From: Chamaecyparis obtusa
Taxonomy: Eukaryota; Streptophyta; Pinopsida; Cupressales; Cupressaceae
Direction of reading: 5' to 3'
Length of the DNA stretch: 64,000 nucleotides
NCBI GenBank assembly: GCA_027943335.1
Contig: BSBK01001304.1
Coordinates: 124,001-188,000 of the forward strand
This document shows positions 48,848-60,496 of this stretch, in pieces. Made by a program: the position numbers and the translations under genes. Numbering within the stretch: the first letter of the stretch is position 1; each line of letters starts with the position of its first letter. A model generated the notes under the pieces. That model did no database searches and was not told the origin of the DNA. It saw only the letters and a program-made list of their open reading frames with translations.

Positions 48848-50492
48848 TGGTGCAAGAGCACCTAGAAAATAGGGCCCTCACCATTGCTTACAATTTTGGT
48901 GTGTGGTGCTCTTAATGAGCCTTGTAATTAAAATAAAGGTCTAAGGACCTCTTTTGTAAATGGAAATGTTAGTTAGGGTCTAAAGGTCTTAAGAGTTCTT
49001 AGGTTGGCCTTAGAAGCTGATAGGCACCTCTTAGAGTAAGGTCATTGGAAGAAGTCAGTGGTCCATTTTAGTATTCTTGAAGTTATCTTGCATTGGAATC
49101 AGTGATCCTACACTTAGGTTTCCACTAAGAGGATTCACAAGCCTTAGAAAGCTTAGAATTAGTCTATTGGATAAGAAAGTGCAAAAGTTGTAAAAGTTGT
49201 AAAGTGCAACTTTGCAACTTTGAAAATGTTGCTTGACAACATTTTAGCATGATATCCTATAATGGTGGACATCACCTATAATGTGATGGGAACCCTAGAC
49301 ATACTAGGAAAAGACCTAAGAGACCATATATGAACTAAAGAAATCATAATATTGTCAATATGGGTGTGTCAGAGTATGAACATGAGACTGTTGTAACTAT
49401 TTTTTTCTTGAAAAAGAATCATAGTGAATGAATGAAAGCTTTGGAGTGCTAAGTTTTCTACTGTAACACTTTGGAATGATAGTTTCTATTGTTTAGAGTA
49501 GATCTTAATTCATTAGATTAGGTGTTTATAGTTTTTATTTTATCAAGTTTGTAAATAGACTGTTTAGCCAGTCCACTATCCTAAACCAGATAGTTGGTCT
49601 TGTGAGCAATGTAACTCACTATCCCACCATAGACTCAGTATGGCCATTTGGGGATAGTGAGTAGGTTCAATTTACTTTTTTCTTGCATGAGGAGGGCCCT
49701 TCAAAAGATATGGAGGAATTTCTAAGCTCTTGACCTAGGCGAGCCTAAGCAAGCCCGGTTAGGGAAGAGTGATGTTGCAGAGCTTGTAACTTGCAGGGTT
49801 GTGAAGATGATGAAGGAAGAAAACATGGAATAGTTAGGGGAGTGAGTTAAGATCCCTTGAAAAGAAGGATAGGTTTTCGGAAATCCCACAAAGAATCAAA
49901 CCAAGTTCAAGAACAAACCGGCATAGAAAAGGCCTAGAAACCCTCCAAACCCTCTCTTTGTGCAGAGGTAGAGTATGGCCTTCCTAAGACCCAAAACCTT
50001 GAAAATATTTAAGGGTTTTCGAAAAGAATGAAAGTCACTAAAGGAATTTTTTGATGGTTAGTGGAAGAAATTGGAGTATTAGCCTGATTTATGGGAGCAG
50101 GAGGGCTAATTGGGGCTCCATTGTAGTAGCCTTGTTTTGGTAGAAAAGTGAAGAATTGGTAGAGAAGCTAAATATTCAGGGTTGATCTAGGAATTGAAAC
50201 AAGAAATTTGAGAGCTCTTGAAGCATCTCCATGACCCTGCAAGGTGTGTGTGAATTGTGAAGAAAGACCCTAGGAGAGCTTAATAACTTTGTGTGTTCTG
50301 CACCTAGCATGAAAGCCTAGTAGTTGGCAAGGGAAAGATTTTGTTGAAGGTAGAAGAGTGGGGTTTAGGATCGGGGGATCAGAGATTCAAGAAGGTCCTA
50401 TAGATCCATTTGGTGTACTTTCAAGTCACCTTAAGTCTCAATCATAGGCAAGAAGCATGAACTAGTGATTAGTTCATCCTCTCTCCCTATCG
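48848..50492 (+). repeat. Gypsy-C 5' LTR
   Basis: It starts TGGTGCAAGAGCACCTAG and runs to ctccctatcg just before the primer-binding site, 1645 bases. It aligns over its whole length with 61122-62763. Confidence 0.93.
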
Positions 50493-50494
50493 AG

Positions 50495-50506
50495 TGGTAT
50501 CAGATC
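50495..50506 (+). other. Gypsy-C primer-binding site
   Basis: TGGTATCAGATC, tRNA-Met type with one mismatch (AGC to ATC). Confidence 0.88.
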
Positions 50507-50546
50507 ATTGTAAAGGTGTGGGAAAAGTTATTGAAGTGCAGGGTGG

Positions 50547-53500
50547 ATGTTCTCACCTAATGAATCTAGTGGATCAAGAAAGATGGTGACCAATATAGAA
50601 TTGGCCAAGAAAGTTGGAGAGCAAGAGGAAGACAACAAGTTGTTCAGAGAAAGACTAGCACAACTTGAACGGTTGTTAGGTGATGTCCAAGACAAAGAAG
50701 ATAAAGTCAAGGAAAAGATGGAGAAGAAGGAAGAGAATGAAGCCAAAGAGAAGGATATTTAGTTGGAGGAAGAAGCCCCAACACCAGATCCTACTATAAT
50801 AGAGGAGCCTTTCTTAAAGGCATTAAAGGAAATAAATAGAAAAGATTTGGAAGGCATTCCCTTGTTCAGTGGCAAGATGGATCTAGATCTTATCATGGAT
50901 TGGATTGATGGAATGTAGAACCATTTTGAATGTCATGGTGTCTCTGATGCTCAAAAGATCAAAGTATCAAAGTCATTAAGAGGCTCTACTTTAACCTAGT
51001 GGAAATTTATCCAAATAGAAAGAGAGAAGGGAGAGAAGAGCCTTGTAGTTACTTGGAAAGGAATGGTGACTAAAATTAGGCAGGCTTATATTCCTGATGA
51101 TTATGAGATACAATTGCATAGAAGAGGGAAGAACCTTAGACAAAAGGAGATGGATGTACACTCCTATACAAAAGAATTTCAAAAAGTATGTTGAAGGTCC
51201 AAGGTGGTGGAAGATAAAGGCATTAGGCTAGCAAGATATTTGAATGGTCTTAAGTGGTCCATCCAAGAAGATATGAGCCTTTTCACTCCTAAAATAGTCC
51301 ATTAATGCTATCAAATTGCTTTAACATGGAAGAGAAAGGAAAAAGGAAGCAGGGCCAGACCTCAAAGAATAGAGGAAGGGGCAGAGATGGCAGAGGACAT
51401 AGGGGAAGCTATGGAGGTAGAAGTAATGACAGTAGACCTCAAGGTGAGTCCAAGCTGACTGAACAAAGTGGAGAGACCAGCCAAAGGGGTGGTTCAAGCA
51501 GAGGTAGAGGATTTGGAGGAAGAGGTAGATCACTAGGGGTAAGAAGACCATCCTATTTTGCCACCATGAAGTGTTACCACTGTTAGAAATTAGGGCATCC
51601 TGCCTATAGGTGTCATGAAAAGGGATCATCTTCACAAGGTGACAAGAAGGTGGCATATGTACATGAAGATACTTCAAGTGTGAAGTCTCCTGATATTCAA
51701 TTTGACTTAGAGAGTGGTGAAAATTTGATGATAAAGAGGGTCCTAATCAGAGAACCAGTCAAGGAGGAGCCCAAACAAAGAAGGTCACTCTTCAAGGTAA
51801 GGTGCAAGATAATGGGAAAAGTCTACAAAGTTATCATAGATTCAGGGTCTACTAATAACATAATCTCCAAGGAGGCCATTACCAAGCTCAAGGTTCCTAA
51901 AATACCACATAGCACTCCTTATAAGGTCACATGGTTAAATAAAGGGCAGCATGTCTTGGTTAATGAGCAGGCATGGATTGAATTCACCATAGGTAGGTAT
52001 AAGGACAAGCTTTTATGTGATGTTTTTCCAATGGATGCATGTCACCTATTACTAGTTACACCATGGCAATTTGATATCAAGGCTATGCACAATGGTGATC
52101 TCAATTCACATACTTTTGTGAAGGATGGTGTGAGCTACAAAATTCAGTCATTACTTGAACAAGACAACCAAGGAAGTGGACCTAATGTACTGATGTTGAA
52201 GGGGAAAGAGTTCATGAAGACTCTTGAGAAAGAAGAAGGAGTGGGTTATGCTATTACAGTGAAAGCCAAGGAGGACATAGAGACCAAGAAAGAGGGCATA
52301 CCACATGAAGTGTAACAAATTTTGAAGGAGTTCAAGGACATTATATCAAATGGAGCACCTACAACCTTGCCGCCTAAGAGAGAAATCAACCATCAAATAG
52401 ATTTGACACCAGGGGCATCATTGCCAAACAAGGAACCTTACAAACTAACTCTTGAATGGTATAGGGAAGTTGTAAAGAAAGTACAAGAATTGATGGATCA
52501 AGGGCTAATAAGAAAGAGCATCAGCCCATGTGATGTTCCTACCATTTTGGCACCCAAGAAAGGAGGAACATAGAGATTGTGTATAGACTCCAGAGCCATT
52601 AGTAATATTACAATCCAGTATAGGTTTCCCATACCTAGGATTGAAGATATAATGGATTTCCTAGGAGGGGCTAAGTATTACATAAAGATAGACCTTAAAA
52701 GTGGCAATCACCGAATAATAATAAAAGATGGAGATGAGTGGAAAACATATTTCAAAACCACTAAAGGACTCTATGAATGGCTAGTCATGCCATTTGGCCT
52801 CTCCAATGCTCCAAGCACATTCATGAGGCTCGTGAATGAGGTGTTGAAAGAGTTCACATGTAAGTTTATGGTGGTCTATTTAAATGACATATTAATTTTC
52901 AGCATGAGTAAAAAGGAACATTTAAAGAATCTCAAGATTGTGTTGTCTAAATTGAAAGAGGCACACCTAAACATCAATCTAGACAAGTGTGACTTTATGA
53001 AGTAGGAACTATTATATTTAGGCTTTTTTCTATCCCAAGGAGATCTAAAGATGGATGATACTAAGGTTGCAGCAATATTAAGTTGGCCAACTCCTAAGAA
53101 TGACAGTGAAGTGAGGAGTTTCCATGGCCTAGCTTAGTACTATAGAAAGTTTATCAGGAACTTTAGTGGGATATGTTCTCCAATGATGGAAACCATCAAG
53201 GGTGGATTGAAAACTAAATTTGCGTGGACACCTGCAATAGATAAGGGATTTGAGACATTAAAGAAAGAGGTAGCTACTAAGCCTATTCTAAGGTTTCCAA
53301 CCTTTGATGAACCCTTTATCATTGAATGTGATGCTAGCAACATAGCAGTAGGAGGATTTTTGTGTCAAAGCAATAGAACAGTGGCTCTCTTTAGTGAGAA
53401 GAAAAATGTAGCAAAGAAAAAGTACTCTTCCTATGATCTAGAACTTTATGCACTTGTTCAATCCCTTAGAAAGTGGAGGCATTATCTTTTTCCCAAAGAG

Positions 53501-54560
53501 TTTGTAGTGTTCACTGATAATAAGAGCTTTCTCAACTCCCAAGACAAGTTGAGTGATAGACATGTCAAGTGGGTAGAGTATTTATAGTCTTATACCTTCA
53601 CCATAAAGCACAAGAAAGGGAAGATCAATAAAGTAGCAGATGTCTTGAGTAGAAGTTTGCTCACTCTTCAAGAAGTCCAAATGAAAATCATAGAATTGGA
53701 TAACTTCAAGGAGCTATACCAAACTGATGAAGACTTTGCAAAAACATACAAGGTGTGTCAAGAACATTTGAATAACTTCCATGGTGAGTTTGCAGAGTAC
53801 ACATTATAGAATGGACTCTTATTTAAAGGAGGGCAATTGTGTGTTCCAAGAGGATCCATGAGGGAGAACCTCATTCTAGAAAAACATAATGGGAGTTTAA
53901 CTGGCCATTTTGGCCTCAACAAGACCTTGGAATTGGTCCAAAGGTACTACTATTGGCCTAAAATGCAAAGAGATGTTAGGACCTATGTTGAGCAATGCAT
54001 CATATGTCAAAGATCCAAGGGTACTTCTACAAATGCAGGACTTTATCAGCCTCTCCCAATACCAAGAAGACCATGGGAATGTGTAAGTATGGATTTTGTG
54101 GTTGGTTTACCTAGGACAAAGAGTGGCTTTGATAGTATCTATGTTGTAGTGGATAGATTTAGCAAAATGAGTCATTTTATCCCACGTAAAGTCATTCATG
54201 ATGCAAGTCATATTACTTATTTGTTTTTCAAAGAAGCTATAAGAATTCATGGCTTGCCAAGTAGTATTGTATCTGACAGGGATAGAAAATTCATGGAACA
54301 CTTTTGGAGCTCCTTATGGAAAAGAATAGGTACCAATCTAGCATTTAGTTCAGCTTACCATCCTCAAACTGATGGTCAAACTAAGGTGGTCAATAGGACA
54401 CTTGGAAATTTGTTGAGGTGCTTAACCAAAGAACATGGTTTGACATGGGATTTAGTCCTTCACCAAGCAGAGTTTGCCTACAATGATAGAATCAATAGGA
54501 CTACTAGCAAGAGTCCCTTCTAGATTGTCTATGGGATACATCCTAGGGGTGTATGGGAAC
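50547..54560 (+). pseudogene. Gypsy-C gag-pol up to the insertion
   Basis: ATG 50547 opens a gag with an early coiled-coil-like stretch (LAQLERLLGDVQDKEDKVKE), then a Retrotrans_gag part to about 51260, an Arg/Gly-rich stretch (51305-51540), and a knuckle CYHC-stop-KLGHPAYRC near 51573-51612. Protease follows with VIIDSGSTNNIIS near 51832; RT from about 52440 (LKSGNHRIIIKDGDEW, GLYEWLVMPFG); RNase H (IECDASNIAVGG, FTDNKSFLNSQ); integrase (SLTGHFGLNKT, SMDFVVGLPRT, IVSDRDRKFMEHFW). The RT box reads YLNDILIFS, so its first Asp is Asn (52883-52885). The integrase Glu in DGQTKVVN is Lys (54383-54385). About ten stops are present. Confidence 0.92.
54556..54560. repeat. Target-site duplication of 5.9-kb insert (left)
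   Basis: GGAAC here and AGAAC at 60492-60496 match at four of five bases. Removing the insert with one copy restores the integrase frame (GVWELRNLE). Confidence 0.75.
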
Positions 54561-56341
54561 TGTTGGTACTCAAAAGGTAGTTTTGAGGTACCATGTAAAA
54601 CGCTTGCTAAAGTGCTCCTTTTGGTCCAAAATGCACATGTGAAAAGGGTGTTTTTAGGTCCTGTAATGAGTGGAGAATGATTTGATACCTTGTTTATGTC
54701 CCATTGTTTCAAATTGAGCTTTCATTTTGCATCTTGAAATGGGTTTTTGTCTGTTCGTTCCTAGGAGGTCCTGAATGCAGAATTTGCCTAAGTATTAAAA
54801 TCACCATGAAGGGTCACTTTGAGGTTGAATAAAATGCACCCTGGAGGGTGTCATGAAAATTTGAGCCTAGCGTCTTGTTGTACACATTGAATACTCTCTA
54901 TGTGTTAGGTTTTAGGCCTCTGTGATAATTTTTGAGCCTGTTTATTCATCCCCTTCCAGAGGTGTTTTCTAGTTTTTGCACTTGGCCCTTTTCCCAATTT
55001 TGTTGAGAACCCTGTTTGACATGTTATAACTTGTACCCGGTGGATTGGTAGAAAGGTTTTAATCACTTCCCTACATTATAGACAAGTTTTACAATACCCC
55101 TATCAGTTTTTAGCTCATGATGAATCCATCTGATGAGAAATTGAAGCTAATTCCATTTGTAGCTTTCGTGTTTTGCACTATTTGGTTGTTCACCAATTTT
55201 CTAGAGCCCTACTTTGACTGTGAATAACTCATGCCCTATTGATCGGGTCATCAGTATGTTTGTCTCAGTGTGTAGTAGACATAAAATACTTCCATGCTGT
55301 AAGATTGTGGTTCTTGACACATTCGTTTGGTCAATTTGCCAAACCCATTCTATTTGCAAAAATTGAAAACCACCTAGTTGTTCTGAATTGCAGAAATCCA
55401 AATGCCCTACTTTGCCAGTGAATAAATTTTGACCAGTTGACTCTTTTGACGAATTTATTTTTGCGTTGTCTTGCAAAGTTGGAGTACTAACCCCAGTCCC
55501 AATTTGAGCCCCCTGCAAATCCATTTGTCTTCCTTTAAAAATCAATTATGGTGATTAAAATTATTTTCTGACAAGTTTGTTGAATGAACATTTTGAATTG
55601 GGCAAGTTTACACATTAATATCTTTTTATCCGGTTGCGGTCAAGAGATTTCATTTTGCACTATGAATGAATGTGGATCAATGTTCATGCATGTTCAGTGG
55701 CGGGGCCGGGTCAGGTGATTTTGTCAGTTTTTAAAGCCAGTTCCAGAGCCATCTTATGTGTTTCTAATACTGCGGACAGTCAGTGTTTTCAGGATGCCAT
55801 GTTTGGTCATTATTATCTTTCAGCTAGAATTTTCCTGAGCATTTTCCTTTGACCGACGTGCTGAGGTGATGGAAGCCAGTGCATGTGCCCGATGGTGCTT
55901 TCTTGTTAGGTTATCTGGTCAGTTTTAAGAGCTACTTGTGAAGTCCAGTTAGCACTGTTTGACAGTTTTGTAAAAAGTGCAAAGAGTGACTTATGTGATC
56001 AAATCTTGTATGCACCATGGCTCTGACTTCAATTGATTGACTACCTTTTCGGTGTCATGAAATAAGCTGGATGTCATATCTTCAATGTAATGATGGATGC
56101 CCCTAATGCTAGTGAGAAATGTTTCATTGCTAGTTGTCAAAGCATGCTGCTATTATGAACTTCTATTTTGTTCATGATATGTTTCCTCACATTTCAAAGG
56201 GGCTTTGCATTTGTGCATTTTTGTTCTTTGGAAAATGTAACAAGGGCTTTGAAGCCAACTAATGGAACAGATCTAGAAAAGAATGGGCCTCATGCTTTTG
56301 TGTTGGGGACTGCTCACACAAAGTGAGGAGATTGGTGTGAA
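54561..56341. other. Insert interior, left part
   Basis: Non-coding as far as I can see. Diverged internal repeats occur, for example gagccctactttgactgtgaataa (about 55204) and atgccctactttgccagtgaataa (about 55402), and a similar phrase near 55007. Confidence 0.5.
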
Positions 56342-56590
56342 GATCAAAGTATTGATTCAATTTCTGGATCAGATGACCAAATTATTATTATTTCATCAAA
56401 TGAGTCTCCAGATGACAATCTGTCTCCTGCTCAAGAAGCTTTGTTGCATATTCAAAGTCAGATTGTGGATTAGGCACCAGATACTTATAGTGTAATCACA
56501 ACAAGGTTTCTTGTTCCAGCCAATCAGGTTGGTTGTTTAATTGGGAAAGGTGGTTCTATGATTTCTAAAATGAGGAGGGTGTTGTGAATG
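56342..56590 (+). pseudogene. Captured fragment of a KH-domain RNA-binding protein gene
   Basis: The plus-strand frame from 56342 reads DQSIDSISGSDDQIIIISSN, SPAQEALLHIQSQIVD, then TAG (56471), and continues TRFLVPANQVGCLIGKGGSM and ISKMRR. The loop GKGG (56543-56554) preceded by VGCLIG is the nucleic-acid-binding GxxG signature of KH domains. The sequence style matches plant multi-KH proteins of the HEN4/RCF3 group. About 80 codons survive, with one stop, and the frame is lost after MRR. It has no promoter of its own that I can see and is a broken copy of a host gene. Confidence 0.75.
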
Positions 56591-58034
56591 CTGATTTAGT
56601 ACTCCTAGTAACAACCAGGCCCACGACTGGAAATACACTTGCCTGGGCTGTGACATGTGAATCTGAACTTAGTCGTGCTATTGCTGGTCATGCTTTGGTC
56701 CACATGCTTTTGCACATTTTTGGGATGTTTCACTTGGTGTAACACAGTCCATGGATTCAAAAAATTGGTCCAATGGTGACTTGAGTTGTGTTTCCACGTG
56801 TTGTTATGTACTCGAGTTGCCAGTATGGGGCATTTCCCAATGAGTTTTTTGGTTTAGAAATTGAACAATGGGGGGCCTTGTGCAAATCTCAAGCAGCGCA
56901 TTGCAAAGTGGAAGATCACACATGTCACATGAGGACAAACTATAAATGGGACTACCTACGCAATGAGTGGAGAGCTACTTGCGAGAGTCAAGAAATATGG
57001 GCAACTAACCTGAGTTTGTGGAGGCTTATGCAATGAGAAGGAGGCTCACAGTAAATAGAGATACCCATGCAAAAGGAAGGGGCCACTCATGCATTAAGAG
57101 GAGACTGCCAGTTTATTGCATGGAGAAGCCAACATTAAGGTCAATGATGTAATCCAATACTAGCGAAGGAAGTTTTATGGCAGGTGCGTGCGGGTTGTAT
57201 AATGATGACACATTATAATGAATACATGTGATTGCAATATGCAAACTGTGGAGGTTATAAACATAGTCGGTTATTTTGGAGGGCTTGCGCATGAAGGAGT
57301 GCTTACAGTTGGCATGAAGATGCCAGCATGAGAAAATAGAGAGGCTTGTACAGGCATAAGGACCCTGCATGAATTCATTGAAATGAATCCAGCATATTGA
57401 TGTTAGAAACTAGCATTACAAATCAATTAGAGGCCAGCATGTTTGAACGCAAGTAGAAGCACTTGCACAATGAATTTGGGGGAGCCTCACGCCATAAAAT
57501 GGCACTCACGTTAAAAAATGGAGCCAACAATTTAGAGAGGTTACTCACGCACCATAAAAGGAGACGTCTGCAAATCAGGGAAATCCATGCGAGATGTAAG
57601 ATGTGTAGCAGTTGATGTGATATAAGTTAACAATATTCATATTGTAATTAAATTCAGTTAATTGTAAACAAGTCAAGGATACTAAATGCAAGGAAGATGA
57701 GCAAGATATTCTCCATTTGATAGGCTCCATGTTTACCGCAGTTCTATTTCTGGGTTGCAGCAAGGTAATTTTCATTCTTCCTATTGTTGACATGGAAAGA
57801 ATAGTTTTCTACTGGGAAAAAGCTTCGGGAATGTATTCCCCTTTGGTGTATGTGTTGGCTCAAGTACAACATTGTTAGACTCTTTGATAAAAGAAGATGC
57901 AAGCCAACAAATTGCTGGTCATTCACGAAAATAACAGAATCACAGAGGGTCAAACGCATGGTTACAAAGCATCATACAAGAGTGGAGTATTGAAACAAGG
58001 GCCTCGCCCTTATGCGACAGTGAAAGGAACTTAG
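56591..58034. other. Insert interior, middle part
   Basis: No domain recognised. A G/A-rich stretch (about 57000-57600) contains many degenerate short repeats of the type catgcg, aaggag and ccagcat in plus orientation. One open frame of about 80 codons (56788-57036) has no known motif. Confidence 0.4.
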
Positions 58035-58592
58035 GTGCGCGCCAGTAGAAGGGAAATCACGCAAAACATGGGTATGATGTGTTACAAAATGGCAATGTCT
58101 GTGGTGCAAAGGCCACAGCAAGAGAAGGTTCCCATGAAACACGAATTCAAGAGATTGGAATTGAAGAATCCACTGCAGGAGGTTTTTTTTAGAAACTTTG
58201 AGGATGCGATAGAAAATCAGCGGATGAATTTTGTGAGAGGAGTGGCACTGAGGGAAGTAATAGAAGACCGCATGAAAAGTAATTTGAGACATTGTCTAAC
58301 TGAGCTTCAAAATTTGCCATTAAAGATGGGAGACAACTTGCAAATGAAATGTTTACTTGAACTATATGGTTTTAAGTTAGCAAATTTGCAGAAAAGGGTA
58401 CGCTCTAACATTAGTGCTGAGTATCATTTACGTGAAGAATGTGCCAATCCTGAGAAACAACTTTTTGGCTAGGGACACATGCACCTATGTTGAACACTTC
58501 CTCTTTTTGGCATGCGAGATGCACCAACAACTGAAGTTGATGATGCAGACTTGTGCAAGGAGAAGCTCAGGCGTTCGGAGTGTGTAAACTAG
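58035..58592 (+). pseudogene. Captured gene fragment, possibly BRAHMA-type SWI/SNF ATPase N-terminal region
   Basis: One plus-strand frame runs 185 codons with only two in-frame stops (TAG 58470, TGA 58491) to TAG 58590. It reads PLQEVFFRNFEDAIENQRMN, LTELQNLPLKMGDNLQMKCL, LELYGFKLANLQKRVRSNIS, ECANPEKQLF and PLFGMRDAPTTEVDDADL. The order QLF, W-like stop, G-x-M, then PLFG-x-x-D-A with an acidic pair recalls the region before the HSA domain of plant BRAHMA-type remodellers, as I remember it. That identification is from memory and is not secure. The low stop density shows recent coding ancestry. Confidence 0.45.
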
Positions 58593-60491
58593 TTTTATCC
58601 CATATGCAGCGGAAACTGGTTCTACCAAATATATAAATACCAAAGCACTCACACTATATTTTAACTAAAGAACCATAAAGACAACGCTATGGGTCCCTTA
58701 GCTGGATGGGTGTAGTACACGGCAGCAGGCCCTAGTTATTTGAACAAAAATACTAGAAGTCTTTAAAACTACTAAAATGATTATCCCACATTGGCCCCAA
58801 AAGACAATTTTTTGGTATTCAAATACAACTCAACGCACAAAGGAAATAAGTTGAAATGGAGGAGGCTCTGCGTGCGCAAGCCTATCTAACCGCCTCGGTT
58901 TCTATGCCCATGCCCAGGAGGAGATAAATTTTGTAGAGGTCGACACATGGTGCATGTTCATGAATTCGCTGGATAAAACTAGAGGTTTGAGTTTCATTTT
59001 GTGACTTGGAGAATGCCACTGGTGGTGATTCAGAGAACATGCAGTCGCCCAGTTGGAGTTATGAGGAGAGTTAAAATAAGGTTTGAGTTTCATTTTGTGA
59101 CTTGGAGAATGCCACTGGTGGTGATTCAGAGAACATGCAGTCGCTCAGTTGGAGTTATGAGGAGAGTTAAAATAATGTTTTATTTTATTCCTGTGCACAT
59201 CCAGATTTGAAAAATCAAAGTTATAAATGTAAATTTATATAGTGTTGACTATATAAAAAATTCAAAAATTGAAGTTACAGAGCATGGGAGATTGAAATTA
59301 ATGGCTAGGGGCTTTATTTTTCACCCAAATAGCAAGTGTTATATACTGTCGGAAAGGTGAGAGAATGAGGTATCTATTTTTGAGGTTAGATTTGATGTAG
59401 GTCATGTTGGTTTTGAGTTATTTACAGTTGAAAGTCTCAAGGGGGCTGGGAAGATATTTTGAAAATATCTCATTTGTTGCATCTGGTGACTCATAAATCA
59501 GTTTGAGGGGATGAAAATAGGTTCTTTTAGGAGAGAATGAAGTAGATCAGATTATCGGTTTAGAGCTAGGTGATTCATCAGCAAGAAATTTAGAGGATGA
59601 CAAGTGTTAGTTTGTGAATGAATCTGGAGTTTTCTCTTCTCCTTCTTATTCTGATTTCTTAGTGTTGTAGGGGGTTCTTTTTTTTTGGTTCTCCAAGGGA
59701 GAAATCTAATGCAAGATCCATTAATGCAAGCTTGGTTCTGAACTTACTATTTTAGTCTAGATGTAGTGTGAATTTGAGTGTACTAAAACAAGTTTTATCA
59801 ATGAAATATAGCTGGAATCTCATTGCAAGTATTCTGATGTCTCTATATGTTTTGGGAATTTTTATGAATTAGATTTGTAAGGAAATGTTCAATTTGTCGT
59901 TTACAAGGTAGACTGTGAGTTTTTCCATAAGTTTCCTTCAAGGAAGGAGTAAATTTGGCTGGATAATCTCTGAGAATTTCAAGAATGTATAGATTTGATG
60001 ATCATGTGTTTGCAGTGAAAATGGTAGTCTGTAAGGTAGGGTATTGATCTCAGGTGTTTTTCAATTGATGAAGTTTTGTGGATGTTTTCTCAAATTTGAC
60101 TCAGCACCCTAGGATAAGGCACTGGTTTTACACCAGACTTGCACCCAAATCATTAAAATCAATCACATTTCCTTTTATGTTTTGGTGTGTTGAAAGATAA
60201 ACCAAGTATGATGGGTTGGAAGTCATCCCCTAATTCATTTAGAGTAATGAATCTCTTCACAGGATGTTAGTGTCCTATCTAATCCATGATTATACCTGCT
60301 TACGATTTGTAGAGAAATTATTATTCGAGGTAGATGTTCATAGGTATACCCACCTAGGTCTGTGGAGCCCAAAGTGAAGAAGGATTCAAATCCTTGTTGC
60401 ATTAGCCTTTCTCTTGACTGGACAAGGAGCGTAAAAGGGAGAGAGCACTCTGGTGTTCTAGTTGCTTTTCCTTCTAGAAAAAGAGCTAACA
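58593..60491. other. Insert interior, right part
   Basis: No gene is recognised. Apart from the 96-bp tandem duplication the sequence is unique and non-coding to the right end. Confidence 0.5.
58984..59175. repeat. 96-bp tandem duplication
   Basis: 58984-59079 and 59080-59175 are near-identical (unit begins ggtttgagtttcattttgtg; the one clear difference is cgcccag against cgctcag), pointing to a recent duplication. Confidence 0.93.
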
Positions 60492-60496
60492 AGAAC
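60492..60496. repeat. Target-site duplication of 5.9-kb insert (right)
   Basis: AGAAC, see 54556-54560. Confidence 0.75.

Larger units (their letters stand above)
54561..60491. mobile_element. Unclassified 5.9-kb TG...CA insertion with host-gene fragments
   Basis: It starts TGTTGGTACTC and ends GAGCTAACA (TGTT/AACA ends, like an LTR or LTR element), lies between a 5-bp near-perfect target duplication, and precisely interrupts Gypsy-C integrase. I find no gag, protease, RT, integrase or transposase motif, no internal LTR pair and no primer-binding site. It holds a KH-domain gene fragment (56342-56590), a second host-gene-like fragment (58035-58592) and a 96-bp tandem duplication. Options are a giant solo LTR, a LARD-type non-autonomous element with unalignable LTRs, or another gene-capturing element. 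Confidence 0.7.

Noticed and set aside
51321..51677. Minus-strand open frame of 118 codons
   Set aside because: It is antisense to the Arg/Gly-rich gag and knuckle region of Gypsy-C.
57972..58292. Minus-strand open frame of 106 codons
   Set aside because: It overlaps the plus-strand captured fragment, which has the longer frame and protein-like composition.
59391..59470. Possible second LTR start (catgttggttttgag) of the 5.9-kb insert
   Set aside because: Similarity to the insert start is limited to the first few bases, and no polypurine tract lies directly before it.
60100..60491. Helitron 3' end (CTAG/CTAA near the right edge of the 5.9-kb insert)
   Set aside because: No stem-loop precedes either tetranucleotide, the left end is not TC, and a 5-bp target duplication argues against a Helitron.
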